DNA of 64,000 bases from Flavobacteriaceae bacterium CRH (GTDB lineage Bacteria > Bacteroidota > Bacteroidia > Flavobacteriales > Flavobacteriaceae), in NCBI GenBank assembly GCA_001507425.1, contig LMAJ01000023.1, positions 1-64,000 of the forward strand, read 5' to 3'. Positions 25,519-33,883 of the stretch are shown piece after piece. Position numbers and translations under genes: made by a program. The notes under the pieces are model-generated. The model saw nothing but the letters and a program-made list of their open reading frames with translations. It was not told the origin of the DNA and ran no database searches. The first letter of the stretch is position 1; each line of letters starts with the position of its first letter.

Positions 25519-25926
25519 TTATTCCTTCCCTAATTCAGAAATAGTCTCTGTATTTATTATTTCTTTAGAAAGAACGGTATTGTCATCAGCTAAAAAATAC
25601 GTATCAAATTGAACGCCTTCTTTTATTAAATCTGAAGGAATCTCATTTTTATTTATCATTTCTTTGAGCAGCTTGGGAAATGCTGTTCCTGCTGATAATT
25701 TATTAGATGTATTTTGCTGTAAGTTGGTTTCAAAACGCAATTCAATTTTATTATCGTTTATATATCCTCTGGCAGTAGTAAGTGTTACATTATCAGCTTT
25801 AAAACTAGTTGCTGTAGCATTATAGGCCGTAACATATTCCTGAAGTTTCTGCTTTGTGTTTTTACAACTTATCAGCATTATTACCATAATAATTGCAAAC
25901 GAAATTTGGCTTATTTTCTTAATCAT
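25519..25926 (-). CDS. Lipoprotein, tandem paralogue 2
   Basis: 135 residues. Signal MIKKISQISFAIIMVIMLISCKNTKQ with Cys21, nearly identical to that of the gene at 24792. The mature domains align throughout (VTAYNATATSFKADNVTLTTARGYINDNKIELR and DTYFLADDNTVLSKEIINTE). The signal regions are more alike than the mature parts, as expected after an older duplication with constraint on the export signal. It starts 11 bp downstream of the GH88 gene stop and may be cotranscribed with it. Function unknown. Confidence 0.8.
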   Translation of the reverse strand: MIKKISQISFAIIMVIMLISCKNTKQKLQEYVTAYNATATSFKADNVTLTTARGYINDNKIELRFETNLQQNTSNKLSAGTAFPKLLKEMINKNEIPSDLIKEGVQFDTYFLADDNTVLSKEIINTETISELGKE

Positions 25927-25937
25927 AACTATTTAAA

Positions 25938-27125
25938 TTATTTTAGTTTTTGAAGTCTTAAAAGTGCTTCAAGATAATAATAATCTGCGTAATTAATAGA
26001 ACAATCTATTTCGCTTCCGGCAGGTTTATGCCCGGTTGCATGAAGCAAAAATGCAGAATTTATATCTCGGCTTTGGTAATGATCTGAAAGCGAAACAATC
26101 ATCTTTTTAGATTTTGCAATATATTCGTTTTTCAAAGCTTTATCTTTTGTATACGAACTCAACTCCAGAAGCGCCGAAGAAACAATGGCCGCTGCCGAAG
26201 CATCGCGAGGTTCGTTCGGAATTCCGGGTGCATTAAAATCCCAATACGGAATTAAATCTTCAGTGGTTAATTTATCTAAATATACACGGGCCAGTTTATG
26301 GGAAAAATCTAAAAACTTAGGCTCTTTCGTTTCTCTGTAAACCATCGTAAACCCATATATCGCCCACGCTTGTCCCCGCGCCCACATGCTTTCGTTACTA
26401 TATCCCTGCGCTGTAATTCCTTTTATTTTTTTGCCGGTTTCATAATCGTAAACTAAAACATGATACGCCGAATAGTCAGGCTTAAAATGATTATTCATGG
26501 TGGTTTCGGCATGTTTTACTGCAATATCATATAGCTTTTTATTGCCGCCATTTTTAGATGCCCAAAATAGCATTTCTAAATTCATCATATTATCAATAAT
26601 TGTATTATGACCGCCGTATTTATTGTGAGGCCATGACTGTATTGTTCCTACTTTCGGATTAAAAAGCGTTGCTAATGTATCAGCTGTTTTCAGGATAATT
26701 TCTTTGTATGCTGGATTCTTAGTCAAACGATATCCGTTTCCGAAACTATTAAAAATCTGAAACCCTAAATCGTGATCGTTTGCTTTGCTGACAGATAAAG
26801 GCGTTAAAAACCGACTGAATTTATCGGCTTCTTTTTCCCATTTTTTATCTCCCGTTGCTTCGTATAAATACCATAATTCCCCAGGCCAAAAGCCACTTGT
26901 CCAGTCTTTATAGCCTACAAATTTCCAGGTTGAACTTCCATTCGGGACCGTTCTTGGAGAAGTTCCGTCATCAGGAATTACATTTAATGTTTTTGATGCT
27001 TGCGCTGCACAATATTCGAGCTGTTTTTTAATATCAAATGAATTATTTTTTTGAGAATGCATTTCATTCACAAATAGAAACGAAATTAGAATTGGAACAA
27101 AACAAAAGCGGTTTTTTGGATTCAT
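25938..27125 (-). CDS. Glycoside hydrolase family 88 (unsaturated glucuronyl hydrolase)
   Basis: 395 residues. Signal peptide (about residues 1-24, ending NEMHSQ). The (alpha/alpha)6 barrel motifs of GH88 are visible: GYKDWTSGFWPGELWYLYEATGDKKW near 72-97, NDHDLGFQIFNSFGNG near 115-130 and IIDNMMNLEMLFWASK near 174, with the two catalytic Asp in NDHD and DNMMN. Also QGYSNESMWARGQAWAIYGFTMVYRET. The family removes unsaturated uronic acids from the oligosaccharides left by polysaccharide lyases, acting in the periplasm. No lyase or SusCD pair lies nearby, so it is an orphan rather than part of a polysaccharide utilisation locus. Confidence 0.9.
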   Translation of the reverse strand: MNPKNRFCFVPILISFLFVNEMHSQKNNSFDIKKQLEYCAAQASKTLNVIPDDGTSPRTVPNGSSTWKFVGYKDWTSGFWPGELWYLYEATGDKKWEKEADKFSRFLTPLSVSKANDHDLGFQIFNSFGNGYRLTKNPAYKEIILKTADTLATLFNPKVGTIQSWPHNKYGGHNTIIDNMMNLEMLFWASKNGGNKKLYDIAVKHAETTMNNHFKPDYSAYHVLVYDYETGKKIKGITAQGYSNESMWARGQAWAIYGFTMVYRETKEPKFLDFSHKLARVYLDKLTTEDLIPYWDFNAPGIPNEPRDASAAAIVSSALLELSSYTKDKALKNEYIAKSKKMIVSLSDHYQSRDINSAFLLHATGHKPAGSEIDCSINYADYYYLEALLRLQKLK

Positions 27126-27241
27126 GTGGTTATTTGTTAGATAAATAGAATCAATAAAATTATAAAATAAAATATACTTGTTCGAATGTTTGTATTTTTG
27201 TGATACTAAAAAAGTACAAATAATTCTAATCGAAATTAAAT

Positions 27242-27625
27242 TTGAAGAAATCCGGAATTCTTTATTTCATCTTATTTTTAATGACCATTTTTCTTGGAAT
27301 TATGTCAAGAAAAATTTCGGCAATTCCTTTATTTGTTGGCGATTTACTGTATGCTGTTATGATTTATTTTCTGATCAGGATCATACTTACAAATAGAAAA
27401 ACTTTGCAAATTATTATCCTGAGTTTATTGATTTGCTACGGAATTGAGTTTCTACAACTTTATCAGGCTGATTGGATTATTCAACTTAGAAAAACGCTTT
27501 TTGGCAGATATGTGCTCGGGCAAGGTTTTCTCTGGAGTGATATTGTGGCTTATACTTTTGGAGTTTTTGTTGCTTTTATAATTGAGAAAATTATTTTTAG
27601 AAACTTTAATCAAACGTCTGCGTAA
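27242..27625 (+). CDS. DUF2809 membrane protein
   Basis: 127 residues, four hydrophobic helices. The wording FILFLMTIFLGIMSRK, FVGDLLYAVMIYFLIRIIL, CYGIEFLQLYQADWI and LGQGFLWSDIVAYTFGVF is that of DUF2809, a small integral membrane family of unknown function. The start is TTG at 27242, preceded by a TATTTTTG box at 27193-27200; a downstream ATG (MTIFLGI) would remove most of helix 1. Its 3' end overlaps the convergent ABC transporter gene by 20 bp. Confidence 0.85.
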   Translation: MKKSGILYFILFLMTIFLGIMSRKISAIPLFVGDLLYAVMIYFLIRIILTNRKTLQIIILSLLICYGIEFLQLYQADWIIQLRKTLFGRYVLGQGFLWSDIVAYTFGVFVAFIIEKIIFRNFNQTSA

Positions 27626-29384
27626 TTTTATCAATATTCAAACTATTCGCCATTGCCATAAAAATTTGATAATAAGCCGCTTTATTATCATACAATTCAT
27701 CATGCGTACCTTGTTCTACACATTTTCCCTGTTCTAAAACTATAATGTGTGCTGCATCTATAATTTGAGAAATACTGTGAGAAATTATTATAACCGTTCT
27801 GTCTTTTTTTATGGCATCCAGTGATTTCTTAATTTGCTCTGTTGCTATGGCATCTAAACTGGCCGTTGGTTCATCTAAAAAAATAATAGGCGGGTTTTTT
27901 AGAAATAGTCGTGCGATGGCAATTCGCTGTTGTTGTCCTCCTGAAAGTAAATGCGCATCAGAATCATAACCTTTTGGCAATTGCATTACTTGGTCGTGAA
28001 TGTAGGCTTTTTGGGCAGCTTCAATTATTTTAGTTTGTGAAGCTTCAGGGTTTCCATATAAAATATTTTCAGCTATTGTTCCTTTAAAAATGTGGTTTTT
28101 CTGCAAAACCAGTCCAATGTTTTTACGAAGAAAATCGGTGTTATAATCGTTTAGATCAATTCCGTCTAAATAAATTTTTCCTGACGAAGGCAAATAGAAT
28201 TTATCAAGCAAATTAATTACAGTGCTCTTTCCGGCTCCGCTTAATCCGACCAAAGCGGTTGTTTCATTTGGCTTTATGGTGAAATTAATGTCCGAAAGTG
28301 CTTTTGTCCCGTTCGGATAAGCGAAATCTAAATTTTTGACTTCTATAAGTCCAACAATTTTTTCAGGAATATAATTTCCGCTAGTTTCTTTTTCCTTGTC
28401 AGATTCTAAAATATCAAAGAAGCCTTCAGAATAAATTAAAGCATCGTTTACTTCATCATAAATACGATGCAATTGCCTGATTGGCGCCGAAACATTATTA
28501 AACAACATAATATGAAACATAATAGCGCCAATTGTCATGGTATTATTCAAGACAAAATAAGCTGTCAGAATAATGATCACTACAACTCCAATTTGCTCAA
28601 CGAAACCTTTAATACTTTCAAAAATAAAACTGGTTTTTCTGGTTTCCAGTTGATTTTGTGTCATTTCAAATTGAATTTTCTGATGCCGATCTGCTTCCAT
28701 CGGTTCACGAACAAACGATTTAATTACCGTTATAGATTCGATCAGACTTATAATCCCGTTATTCTTGGTTTCACGATAGGTTCGCATTCTTCGTCTAAAA
28801 CCGCTTAGTTTATTGGCTTGCAATTGACTAATATAAAAATAAATCGGAATAATACACAAACTCACTAAACCTACATATACATTGGCATAAAACATCAAAA
28901 CCAAAGCCACAAAAGCATTGGTAAACAAAGGTAAAATATCAATAAAGAAATTTTGAACCAATCTTGTTAAGCTGCTAATTCCCAAATCGATTCTGGTTTG
29001 AAGTTTTCCACTTTCATTTTCGCTTGAAGTGTAAAACTCCATTCGGTAACTCAGGATTTTTTCGACGATTGCCTGAGAAATATCACGTGTTATAAAGATG
29101 CGTAATTTTTCTCCATAAAATTTTTGCCCAAATTGTACGATTGAATAAACCAATTCTTTAGAAAGCAAAACAATACTGATAATCTCCAATAAATGAAACC
29201 CTTTTGATAATGGTTCATGCGCAACCATTAAATTACTGATAGAATCTACTGTGTATTTTAATATTAAAGCATTGACCTGAGCTGCGAACGAACCTAAAAA
29301 AGTAAGCAATAAAGTAGCAATTACCATTTTTTTGTATGGCTTAACAAAAGGTGTTATTTTTTTATATAGTAGGGATATCTGCAT
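27606..29384 (-). CDS. ABC exporter, fused permease and ATPase (MsbA-like)
   Basis: 592 residues. Six-helix type I exporter domain (residues 1 to about 330; YKKMVIATLLLTFLGSFAAQ, IGVVVIIILTAYFVLNN), then the ATPase: Walker A VGLSGAGKSTVI near 378, Q-loop LVLQKNHIFKGT, signature LSGGQQQRIAIARLF and Walker B PIIFLDEPTASLD, then the H-loop IIISHSISQI. As a homodimer it would export a lipid, peptide or drug; the substrate is not evident. The gene is divergent from rdgB, with closely spaced promoters. Confidence 0.92.
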   Translation of the reverse strand: MQISLLYKKITPFVKPYKKMVIATLLLTFLGSFAAQVNALILKYTVDSISNLMVAHEPLSKGFHLLEIISIVLLSKELVYSIVQFGQKFYGEKLRIFITRDISQAIVEKILSYRMEFYTSSENESGKLQTRIDLGISSLTRLVQNFFIDILPLFTNAFVALVLMFYANVYVGLVSLCIIPIYFYISQLQANKLSGFRRRMRTYRETKNNGIISLIESITVIKSFVREPMEADRHQKIQFEMTQNQLETRKTSFIFESIKGFVEQIGVVVIIILTAYFVLNNTMTIGAIMFHIMLFNNVSAPIRQLHRIYDEVNDALIYSEGFFDILESDKEKETSGNYIPEKIVGLIEVKNLDFAYPNGTKALSDINFTIKPNETTALVGLSGAGKSTVINLLDKFYLPSSGKIYLDGIDLNDYNTDFLRKNIGLVLQKNHIFKGTIAENILYGNPEASQTKIIEAAQKAYIHDQVMQLPKGYDSDAHLLSGGQQQRIAIARLFLKNPPIIFLDEPTASLDAIATEQIKKSLDAIKKDRTVIIISHSISQIIDAAHIIVLEQGKCVEQGTHDELYDNKAAYYQIFMAMANSLNIDKITQTFD

Positions 29385-29410
29385 TTATTTTGTATTTTTA
29401 GGCTACATAT

Positions 29411-29433
29411 CAAATATAAGAATTCTAAATTTG
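29411..29433. promoter_or_regulatory. Divergent -7 boxes of the ABC exporter and rdgB
   Basis: On the minus strand TATATTTG (29418-29411) serves the gene starting at 29384. On the plus strand TAAATTTG (29426-29433) serves rdgB. Both fit TAnnTTTG and are 7 bp apart, so the two polymerases probably exclude each other. The plus box supports ATG 29470 as the rdgB start. Confidence 0.55.
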
Positions 29434-29469
29434 TGTTCAAATTACTCATACATCTTTAAACTTATTATC

Positions 29470-30048
29470 ATGCAACTCGTTTTCGCATCAAACAATCTCA
29501 ATAAAATAAAAGAAATACAAAGCATTCTAAAAGGATCGATACAACTATTAAGTCTTGAGGATATTGGCTGTCATGAAGAAATTCCTGAAACGGCAGATAC
29601 TATTGAAGGCAATGCCATTTTAAAAGCAAATTATGTTACTGAAAAATATGGATATGATTGCTTTGCTGATGATACCGGTTTAGAAGTTCATGCTTTAAAT
29701 GGCGAACCAGGTGTTTATTCTGCCCGATACGCCGGAGCCCAACGTAACGCTGATGATAATATGAATAAACTTCTTAATACTTTAGCTGATAAAAATGATC
29801 GTAGCGCACAGTTTAAGACCGTTATTGCGCTGAATATTAAAGGAGAACAATATTTATTTACCGGAATTGCAAAAGGAAATATTATTCTGGAAAAGAAAGG
29901 AAATCATGGTTTTGGGTATGATCCTATTTTTGAGCCGGAAAATTATAAGGAGACATTTGCAGAATTATCTTCGGATATAAAAAATAAAATTAGCCATCGC
30001 GCAAAAGCAACTGAGCAACTAATTGATTATCTGAACTCCACAAAATAA
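29470..30048 (+). CDS. rdgB: Non-canonical purine NTP pyrophosphatase (RdgB/HAM1)
   Basis: 192 residues, normal for the family. Hydrolyses ITP, dITP and XTP to monophosphates and so keeps deaminated purines out of nucleic acids. Motifs: LVFASNNLNKIKEIQSIL at the N-terminus (SxNxxK), ETADTIEGNAILKA, FADDTGLEVHALNGEPGVYSARYAG and GNHGFGYDPIFEP, then ISHRAKA. I use ATG 29470; a long upstream extension of the same frame reaches into the promoter and reads as non-homologous hydrophobic sequence. Confidence 0.95.
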   Translation: MQLVFASNNLNKIKEIQSILKGSIQLLSLEDIGCHEEIPETADTIEGNAILKANYVTEKYGYDCFADDTGLEVHALNGEPGVYSARYAGAQRNADDNMNKLLNTLADKNDRSAQFKTVIALNIKGEQYLFTGIAKGNIILEKKGNHGFGYDPIFEPENYKETFAELSSDIKNKISHRAKATEQLIDYLNSTK

Positions 30049-30223
30049 TTGTTTAAAATACAACATTTTAAAGGCGAAATTTTATATTTCACGACGAATT
30101 TTTTTAAAGTTTTAGTTCCTTTTTCATGAAAATCATTTTGCGATAAAGATAACTTTTTGATAATCAAATCATAACAAATACATAATTCTTAAAATTGGAT
30201 TAGTTTATCTGAATAATTAACAG

Positions 30224-30237
30224 TAATTTTGCACCCT
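30224..30237 (+). promoter_or_regulatory. Extended -7 promoter element TAATTTTGCACCCT
   Basis: An exact TAnnTTTG followed by CACCCT, 15 bp before the helicase ATG. The TTG within this box is in frame with the gene but, being part of the promoter, is not the start codon. Confidence 0.6.
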
Positions 30238-30252
30238 ATTTTAAAAATACAT

Positions 30253-32175
30253 ATGAATAAATTTGAACAATTAGGATTGAATGAATCGTTACTGAAGGCG
30301 ATTTTAGATCTAGGATTTGAAAATCCGTCAGAGGTACAGGAAAAGGCGATTCCCCTATTATTGGAAAAAGACACAGATATGGTTGCGTTGGCTCAGACAG
30401 GGACAGGGAAAACGGCAGCTTTCGGTTTTCCGCTAATTCAAAAAATTGATGCTGACAATAGAAACACACAAGCATTAGTTTTATCGCCAACACGAGAACT
30501 TTGTTTACAGATTACCAACGAACTTAAAAACTACTCAAAATACGAGAAAGGTATTAATGTGGTAGCAGTTTACGGCGGGGCTAGTATTACAGAGCAAGCT
30601 AGAGAGATTAAAAGAGGAGCACAAATTATTGTGGCAACTCCAGGAAGAATGCAGGACATGATTAACAGAGGTTTAGTAAACATTAAAAATATAGATTACT
30701 GTATTCTTGATGAGGCTGATGAGATGTTGAACATGGGATTCTATGAAGACATCGTATCTATTTTATCAGATACTCCAGATCAAAAAAGTACATGGTTGTT
30801 CTCTGCAACTATGCCACAAGAGGTTGCCAGAATTGCAAAACAATTCATGAGCGAACCGGTAGAAATTACTGTTGGAGCTAAGAACTCAGGTTCTGCAACA
30901 GTTTCTCACGAATTTTACTTAGTAAATGCACGTGACCGTTACGAAGCTTTAAAACGTTTAGCCGATGCAAATCCAGATATTTTCTCTGTGGTTTTCTGTC
31001 GTACTAAAAGAGATACACAAGCTGTAGCTGAAAAATTAATTGAAGATGGATACAGCGCTGCTGCATTGCACGGAGATTTATCTCAGGCGCAACGTGATGG
31101 TGTAATGAAATCTTTCCGTGGAAGACAAATTCAGATGCTTGTTGCTACTGACGTTGCTGCACGTGGTATTGACGTTGATAATATTACTCACGTAGTAAAT
31201 TACCAACTTCCTGACGAAATTGAAACTTACAATCACCGTTCTGGACGTACTGGTAGAGCTGGAAAATTAGGAACTTCTATTGTAATTGTTACAAAAAGTG
31301 AGTTGCGTAAAATTTCTTCTATCGAAAGAATCATCAAACAAAAATTCGAAGAAAAATCTATTCCATCTGGAATCGAAATTTGCGAAATTCAATTATTGCA
31401 CTTAGCAAACAAAATTAAAGATACTGAAGTTGATCACGAAATTGACAACTATTTACCAGCAATCAACAATGTTCTTGAAGGTTTATCTAAAGAGGAATTG
31501 ATTAAGAAAATGGTTTCAGTAGAATTTAACCGTTTTATTGCTTACTACAAAAAGAACAGAGATATTTCATCTCAATCTGGAGAAAGACGCGAAAGAACTG
31601 ATTCTGAGCCAAGAGAATTCAATAATAACGGAGCAGTTCGTTATTTTGTAAACATCGGTTCAAGAGATAATTTCGATTGGATGACTCTTAAAGATTATTT
31701 GAAAGAAACATTAGACTTAGGTCGTGATGACGTTTTCAAAGTTGATGTAAAAGAAGGTTTCTCTTTCTTTAACACTGATCCTGAACACACTGAAAAAGTA
31801 ATGGAAGTATTAAACAACGTACAATTAGAAGGACGTCGTATTAATGTTGAAATTTCTAAAAATGATGGTGGCGGAAGACGTGACCATAACGGACGTAGCG
31901 GTGGAGGACGTAGTTCAGGACCAAGACGCGAAGGTTCTGGTGGCGGAAGTTTCGGACCAAGACGTGAAGGTTCTGGTGGTGGAGGTTTCAGAAGCGACAG
32001 AAACTCTGCTCCTAGAGAAGGTGGTTTCAGAAGCGACAGAAATTCATCTGCTCCAAAAAGAGAAGGTGGTTTTAGAAGTTCGGCTCCAAGAAGCGAAGGT
32101 AGTTCAGACAGAGCTCCAAGACGTTCTGAAAGCTTTGGTGATTCGCCAAGACCAAGAAGACCAAGAAGAGATTAA
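30253..32175 (+). CDS. DEAD-box RNA helicase with DbpA-like and RGG-type tail
   Basis: 640 residues from ATG 30253. RecA-like helicase core with all motifs: AQTGTGKTAAF (I), PTRELCLQ (Ia), TPGRMQD (Ib), DEADEML (II), SATMP (III), HGDLSQAQRD, VATDVAARGIDV (V) and HRSGRTGRAG (VI). A DbpA-type RNA-binding domain follows near 455-535 (VNIGSRDNFDWMTLKDYL, EGFSFFNTDPEHTEKVMEVL), then about 100 residues of low complexity rich in Gly, Arg and Ser, with repeats of GPRREGSGGG and GGFRSDRNS. The layout fits CsdA/DeaD-type helicases used in ribosome assembly and cold adaptation. The Gly/Arg tail should bind RNA non-specifically and could promote condensates. Confidence 0.93.
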   Translation: MNKFEQLGLNESLLKAILDLGFENPSEVQEKAIPLLLEKDTDMVALAQTGTGKTAAFGFPLIQKIDADNRNTQALVLSPTRELCLQITNELKNYSKYEKGINVVAVYGGASITEQAREIKRGAQIIVATPGRMQDMINRGLVNIKNIDYCILDEADEMLNMGFYEDIVSILSDTPDQKSTWLFSATMPQEVARIAKQFMSEPVEITVGAKNSGSATVSHEFYLVNARDRYEALKRLADANPDIFSVVFCRTKRDTQAVAEKLIEDGYSAAALHGDLSQAQRDGVMKSFRGRQIQMLVATDVAARGIDVDNITHVVNYQLPDEIETYNHRSGRTGRAGKLGTSIVIVTKSELRKISSIERIIKQKFEEKSIPSGIEICEIQLLHLANKIKDTEVDHEIDNYLPAINNVLEGLSKEELIKKMVSVEFNRFIAYYKKNRDISSQSGERRERTDSEPREFNNNGAVRYFVNIGSRDNFDWMTLKDYLKETLDLGRDDVFKVDVKEGFSFFNTDPEHTEKVMEVLNNVQLEGRRINVEISKNDGGGRRDHNGRSGGGRSSGPRREGSGGGSFGPRREGSGGGGFRSDRNSAPREGGFRSDRNSSAPKREGGFRSSAPRSEGSSDRAPRRSESFGDSPRPRRPRRD

Positions 32176-32196
32176 TTCTTTAATATCTTAAAATAC

Positions 32197-32236
32197 AAAA
32201 TCCCAAATTCCAGACATAATTGGAATTTGGGATTTT
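32197..32236 (+). terminator. Terminator of the DEAD-box helicase gene
   Basis: A 16-bp perfect stem (AAAATCCCAAATTCCA with its complement), 8-nt loop, followed by a T-run. Confidence 0.9.
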
Positions 32237-32376
32237 TTTTATTTAAGAATTTTAATCACCATAAATAAGTTTTATAATCCAAAACAATGTAATTTAATCT
32301 TCCTTATGCTTTTTTATTTAAATACTAAAAAGCCACACTGCTGTCTTTGTTAATTTTCTGATAATTATATTCGAAG

Positions 32377-32445
32377 ACTGCGAAATATTTAATCCCTATT
32401 TAGTACTTTTAGTGCTTTAAATCAGGATATGAAATATTTCGCAGT
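32377..32445. promoter_or_regulatory. Perfect 14-bp inverted repeat spanning the 32429 start codon
   Basis: ACTGCGAAATATTT (32377-32390) and AAATATTTCGCAGT (32432-32445) are perfectly complementary, 41 nt apart. The second arm is codons 2-6 of the gene starting at 32429. If both arms are transcribed the hairpin would close over the RBS and ATG region. A weak -7-like TACTTTTA inside the loop would instead leave the first arm untranscribed. Confidence 0.55.
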
Positions 32446-33202
32446 TTTCTTTTTTACTCTACTCTCAGCCGTTGGTTTTGCGCAAGACACAGAATCTACT
32501 GTTCCGCAAAGAGTTTCTGGTTACATTATTAACGATAATAGTAAACAACCTCTTCCTAACGTAAACATCATCAATACAAACAAAGTTCGTGGCGCCATGT
32601 CTGACGCTAAAGGATATTTTGAAATTGATGTTCAACCAAACGACACCATTCACTTTTCATTACTAGGATTTCAATCGTTAAGAATCAGAGTAACAAATGA
32701 CTGGATAAAAAATAAAATCACCAGAATTCAGCTTACTGAAAAAGCTATTGCGCTTGAAGAAGTTGTTATTGCTCCTTTTAATTTAACAGGATATCTTGAA
32801 GTCGATTCAAAATTAATTCCAACGAAAGAAAATTACCGTTATAGCATTTCAGGCCTTACACAAGGTTATGAAGCGGGTGAATATTCTCCAAATGCATTTG
32901 GAAAAGTATTGGGATCTATTTTTAATCCTGCAGATATGCTTTATAATTTCTTTGGAAAGAACGGAAGAGAGCTCAAGAAATTGAAGGAAATGCGAAAAGA
33001 TGACACTGTTAGAAACCTTTTGGAATCAAAATACGATCGCGAAACTGTATCTGTACTTTTAGGCGTAAGCAAAGATGAAATTCCTGAAATTTTGCACCGT
33101 TGCAGCTATTCTGATGCTTTTATTCAAGAAGCAAATGATTTACAAATTATGGATGCTATTAGTGCTTGTTACGAACAATACAAAGTGTTAAAACGTAATT
33201 AA
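32429..33202 (+). CDS. Exported protein with CarboxypepD_reg-like domain
   Basis: 257 residues. Signal peptide MKYFAVFFFTLLSAVGFAQ. Residues about 27-110 form a carboxypeptidase regulatory-like beta-sandwich (VSGYIINDNSKQPLPNVNIINTNKVRGAMSDAKGYFEIDVQPNDTIHFSLLGFQSLRIRV, then LEEVVI), the domain found at the N-terminus of TonB-dependent receptors. Here no barrel follows. Instead there is an alpha-helical C-terminal part of about 120 residues (FGKNGRELKKLKEMRKDDTVRNLLESKYDRETVSVLL). It is likely periplasmic or outer-membrane associated. Function unknown; no linked operon partners. Confidence 0.8.
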   Translation: MKYFAVFFFTLLSAVGFAQDTESTVPQRVSGYIINDNSKQPLPNVNIINTNKVRGAMSDAKGYFEIDVQPNDTIHFSLLGFQSLRIRVTNDWIKNKITRIQLTEKAIALEEVVIAPFNLTGYLEVDSKLIPTKENYRYSISGLTQGYEAGEYSPNAFGKVLGSIFNPADMLYNFFGKNGRELKKLKEMRKDDTVRNLLESKYDRETVSVLLGVSKDEIPEILHRCSYSDAFIQEANDLQIMDAISACYEQYKVLKRN

Positions 33203-33292
33203 AATACTTTCAAAACATAAAATATTTAAATCCTCATTTACAATTTGTATTGAGGATTTTTTTATATACTTCAATTAAAAAAGATAACAAAT

Positions 33293-33631
33293 ATGTCAAA
33301 TATCCCTTTTCAAACAATCGATTGGAATCAAATTACTAAAACTGAACATACTGGAGAAACCGGAATTGCTTATTGGCAGACACTGCAATTAGGATGTTTA
33401 CGAATTCGAAAAGTTACTTATTCTGAAAATTATGTCGCTGATCACTGGTGTCAAAAAGGACACATTGTACATTGCCTCGAAGGAGATTTTATCAGTGAAT
33501 TAGAGAACGGAGAAAAATTCGAACTTTCAAAAGGGATGACTTATGTTGTTTCTGATGATGTAAGTTCTCACCGCTCTATAACTACAAAAGGCGTTGAGTT
33601 ATTAATAATTGATGGAGACTTTTTAAAATAA
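33293..33631 (+). CDS. Small cupin-fold protein (DHCW-motif type)
   Basis: 112 residues, one cupin barrel. The motif VADHWCQKGHIVHCLEGDF near residues 48-66 supplies Asp, His, Cys and His side chains that could bind a metal; the DHW-C-xKGH wording resembles the family annotated as DHCW motif cupin fold protein. GMTYVVSDDVSSHRS forms the second cupin motif. Substrate and reaction are unknown. A stand-alone cytosolic protein. Confidence 0.8.
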   Translation: MSNIPFQTIDWNQITKTEHTGETGIAYWQTLQLGCLRIRKVTYSENYVADHWCQKGHIVHCLEGDFISELENGEKFELSKGMTYVVSDDVSSHRSITTKGVELLIIDGDFLK

Positions 33632-33704
33632 TATTCGAAAAAAATTGAAATATTATATTTACATTTACTTACAAACAAAAAGAAATAACTAAAATTTTAA
33701 TATC

Positions 33705-33815
33705 ATGGCAAAGAGTCAAGACGCTAAAAAAACGGTAAAAAAAGAACCGTTAAAAACAGCTAAAGAAAAGAAAGAAGAAAAGAGAGAAAAGAAAAATTCT
33801 CCTAAAAGAGATTAA
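33705..33815 (+). CDS. Small, highly basic Lys-rich protein
   Basis: An ATG at 33705 opens a 36-residue frame that is about one third lysine, beginning MAKSQDAKKTVKKEPLK and ending KKNSPKRD. It has no hydrophobic segment and is probably disordered. A strong terminator follows 10 nt after the stop, which supports a real transcript. I recall similar short MAKSQDAKK-type proteins in flavobacterial genomes, but no function is known. The charge suggests nucleic-acid or ribosome binding (inference). Confidence 0.7.
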   Translation: MAKSQDAKKTVKKEPLKTAKEKKEEKREKKNSPKRD

Positions 33816-33825
33816 TTTTCAGTGA

Positions 33826-33869
33826 CAATAGCAGTTTTTAATCTCAAAGGAAATTAAAAACTGCTATTG
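33826..33869. terminator. Bidirectional terminator (17-bp stem)
   Basis: CAATAGCAGTTTTTAAT (33826-33842) pairs perfectly with 33853-33869 around a 10-nt loop, between the small basic protein and convergent pepD. Confidence 0.88.
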
Positions 33870-33883
33870 AATACTGAGAATTA

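Noticed and set aside
25938..27125. Polysaccharide utilisation locus around GH88
   Set aside because: No SusC/SusD pair, lyase or regulator in the surrounding genes.
29332..29469. N-terminal extension of rdgB
   Set aside because: It covers both divergent promoters and has no homology to the family.
31844..32191. Val/Glu-rich frame overlapping the helicase tail
   Set aside because: Out-of-frame reading of the Gly/Arg repeat DNA.
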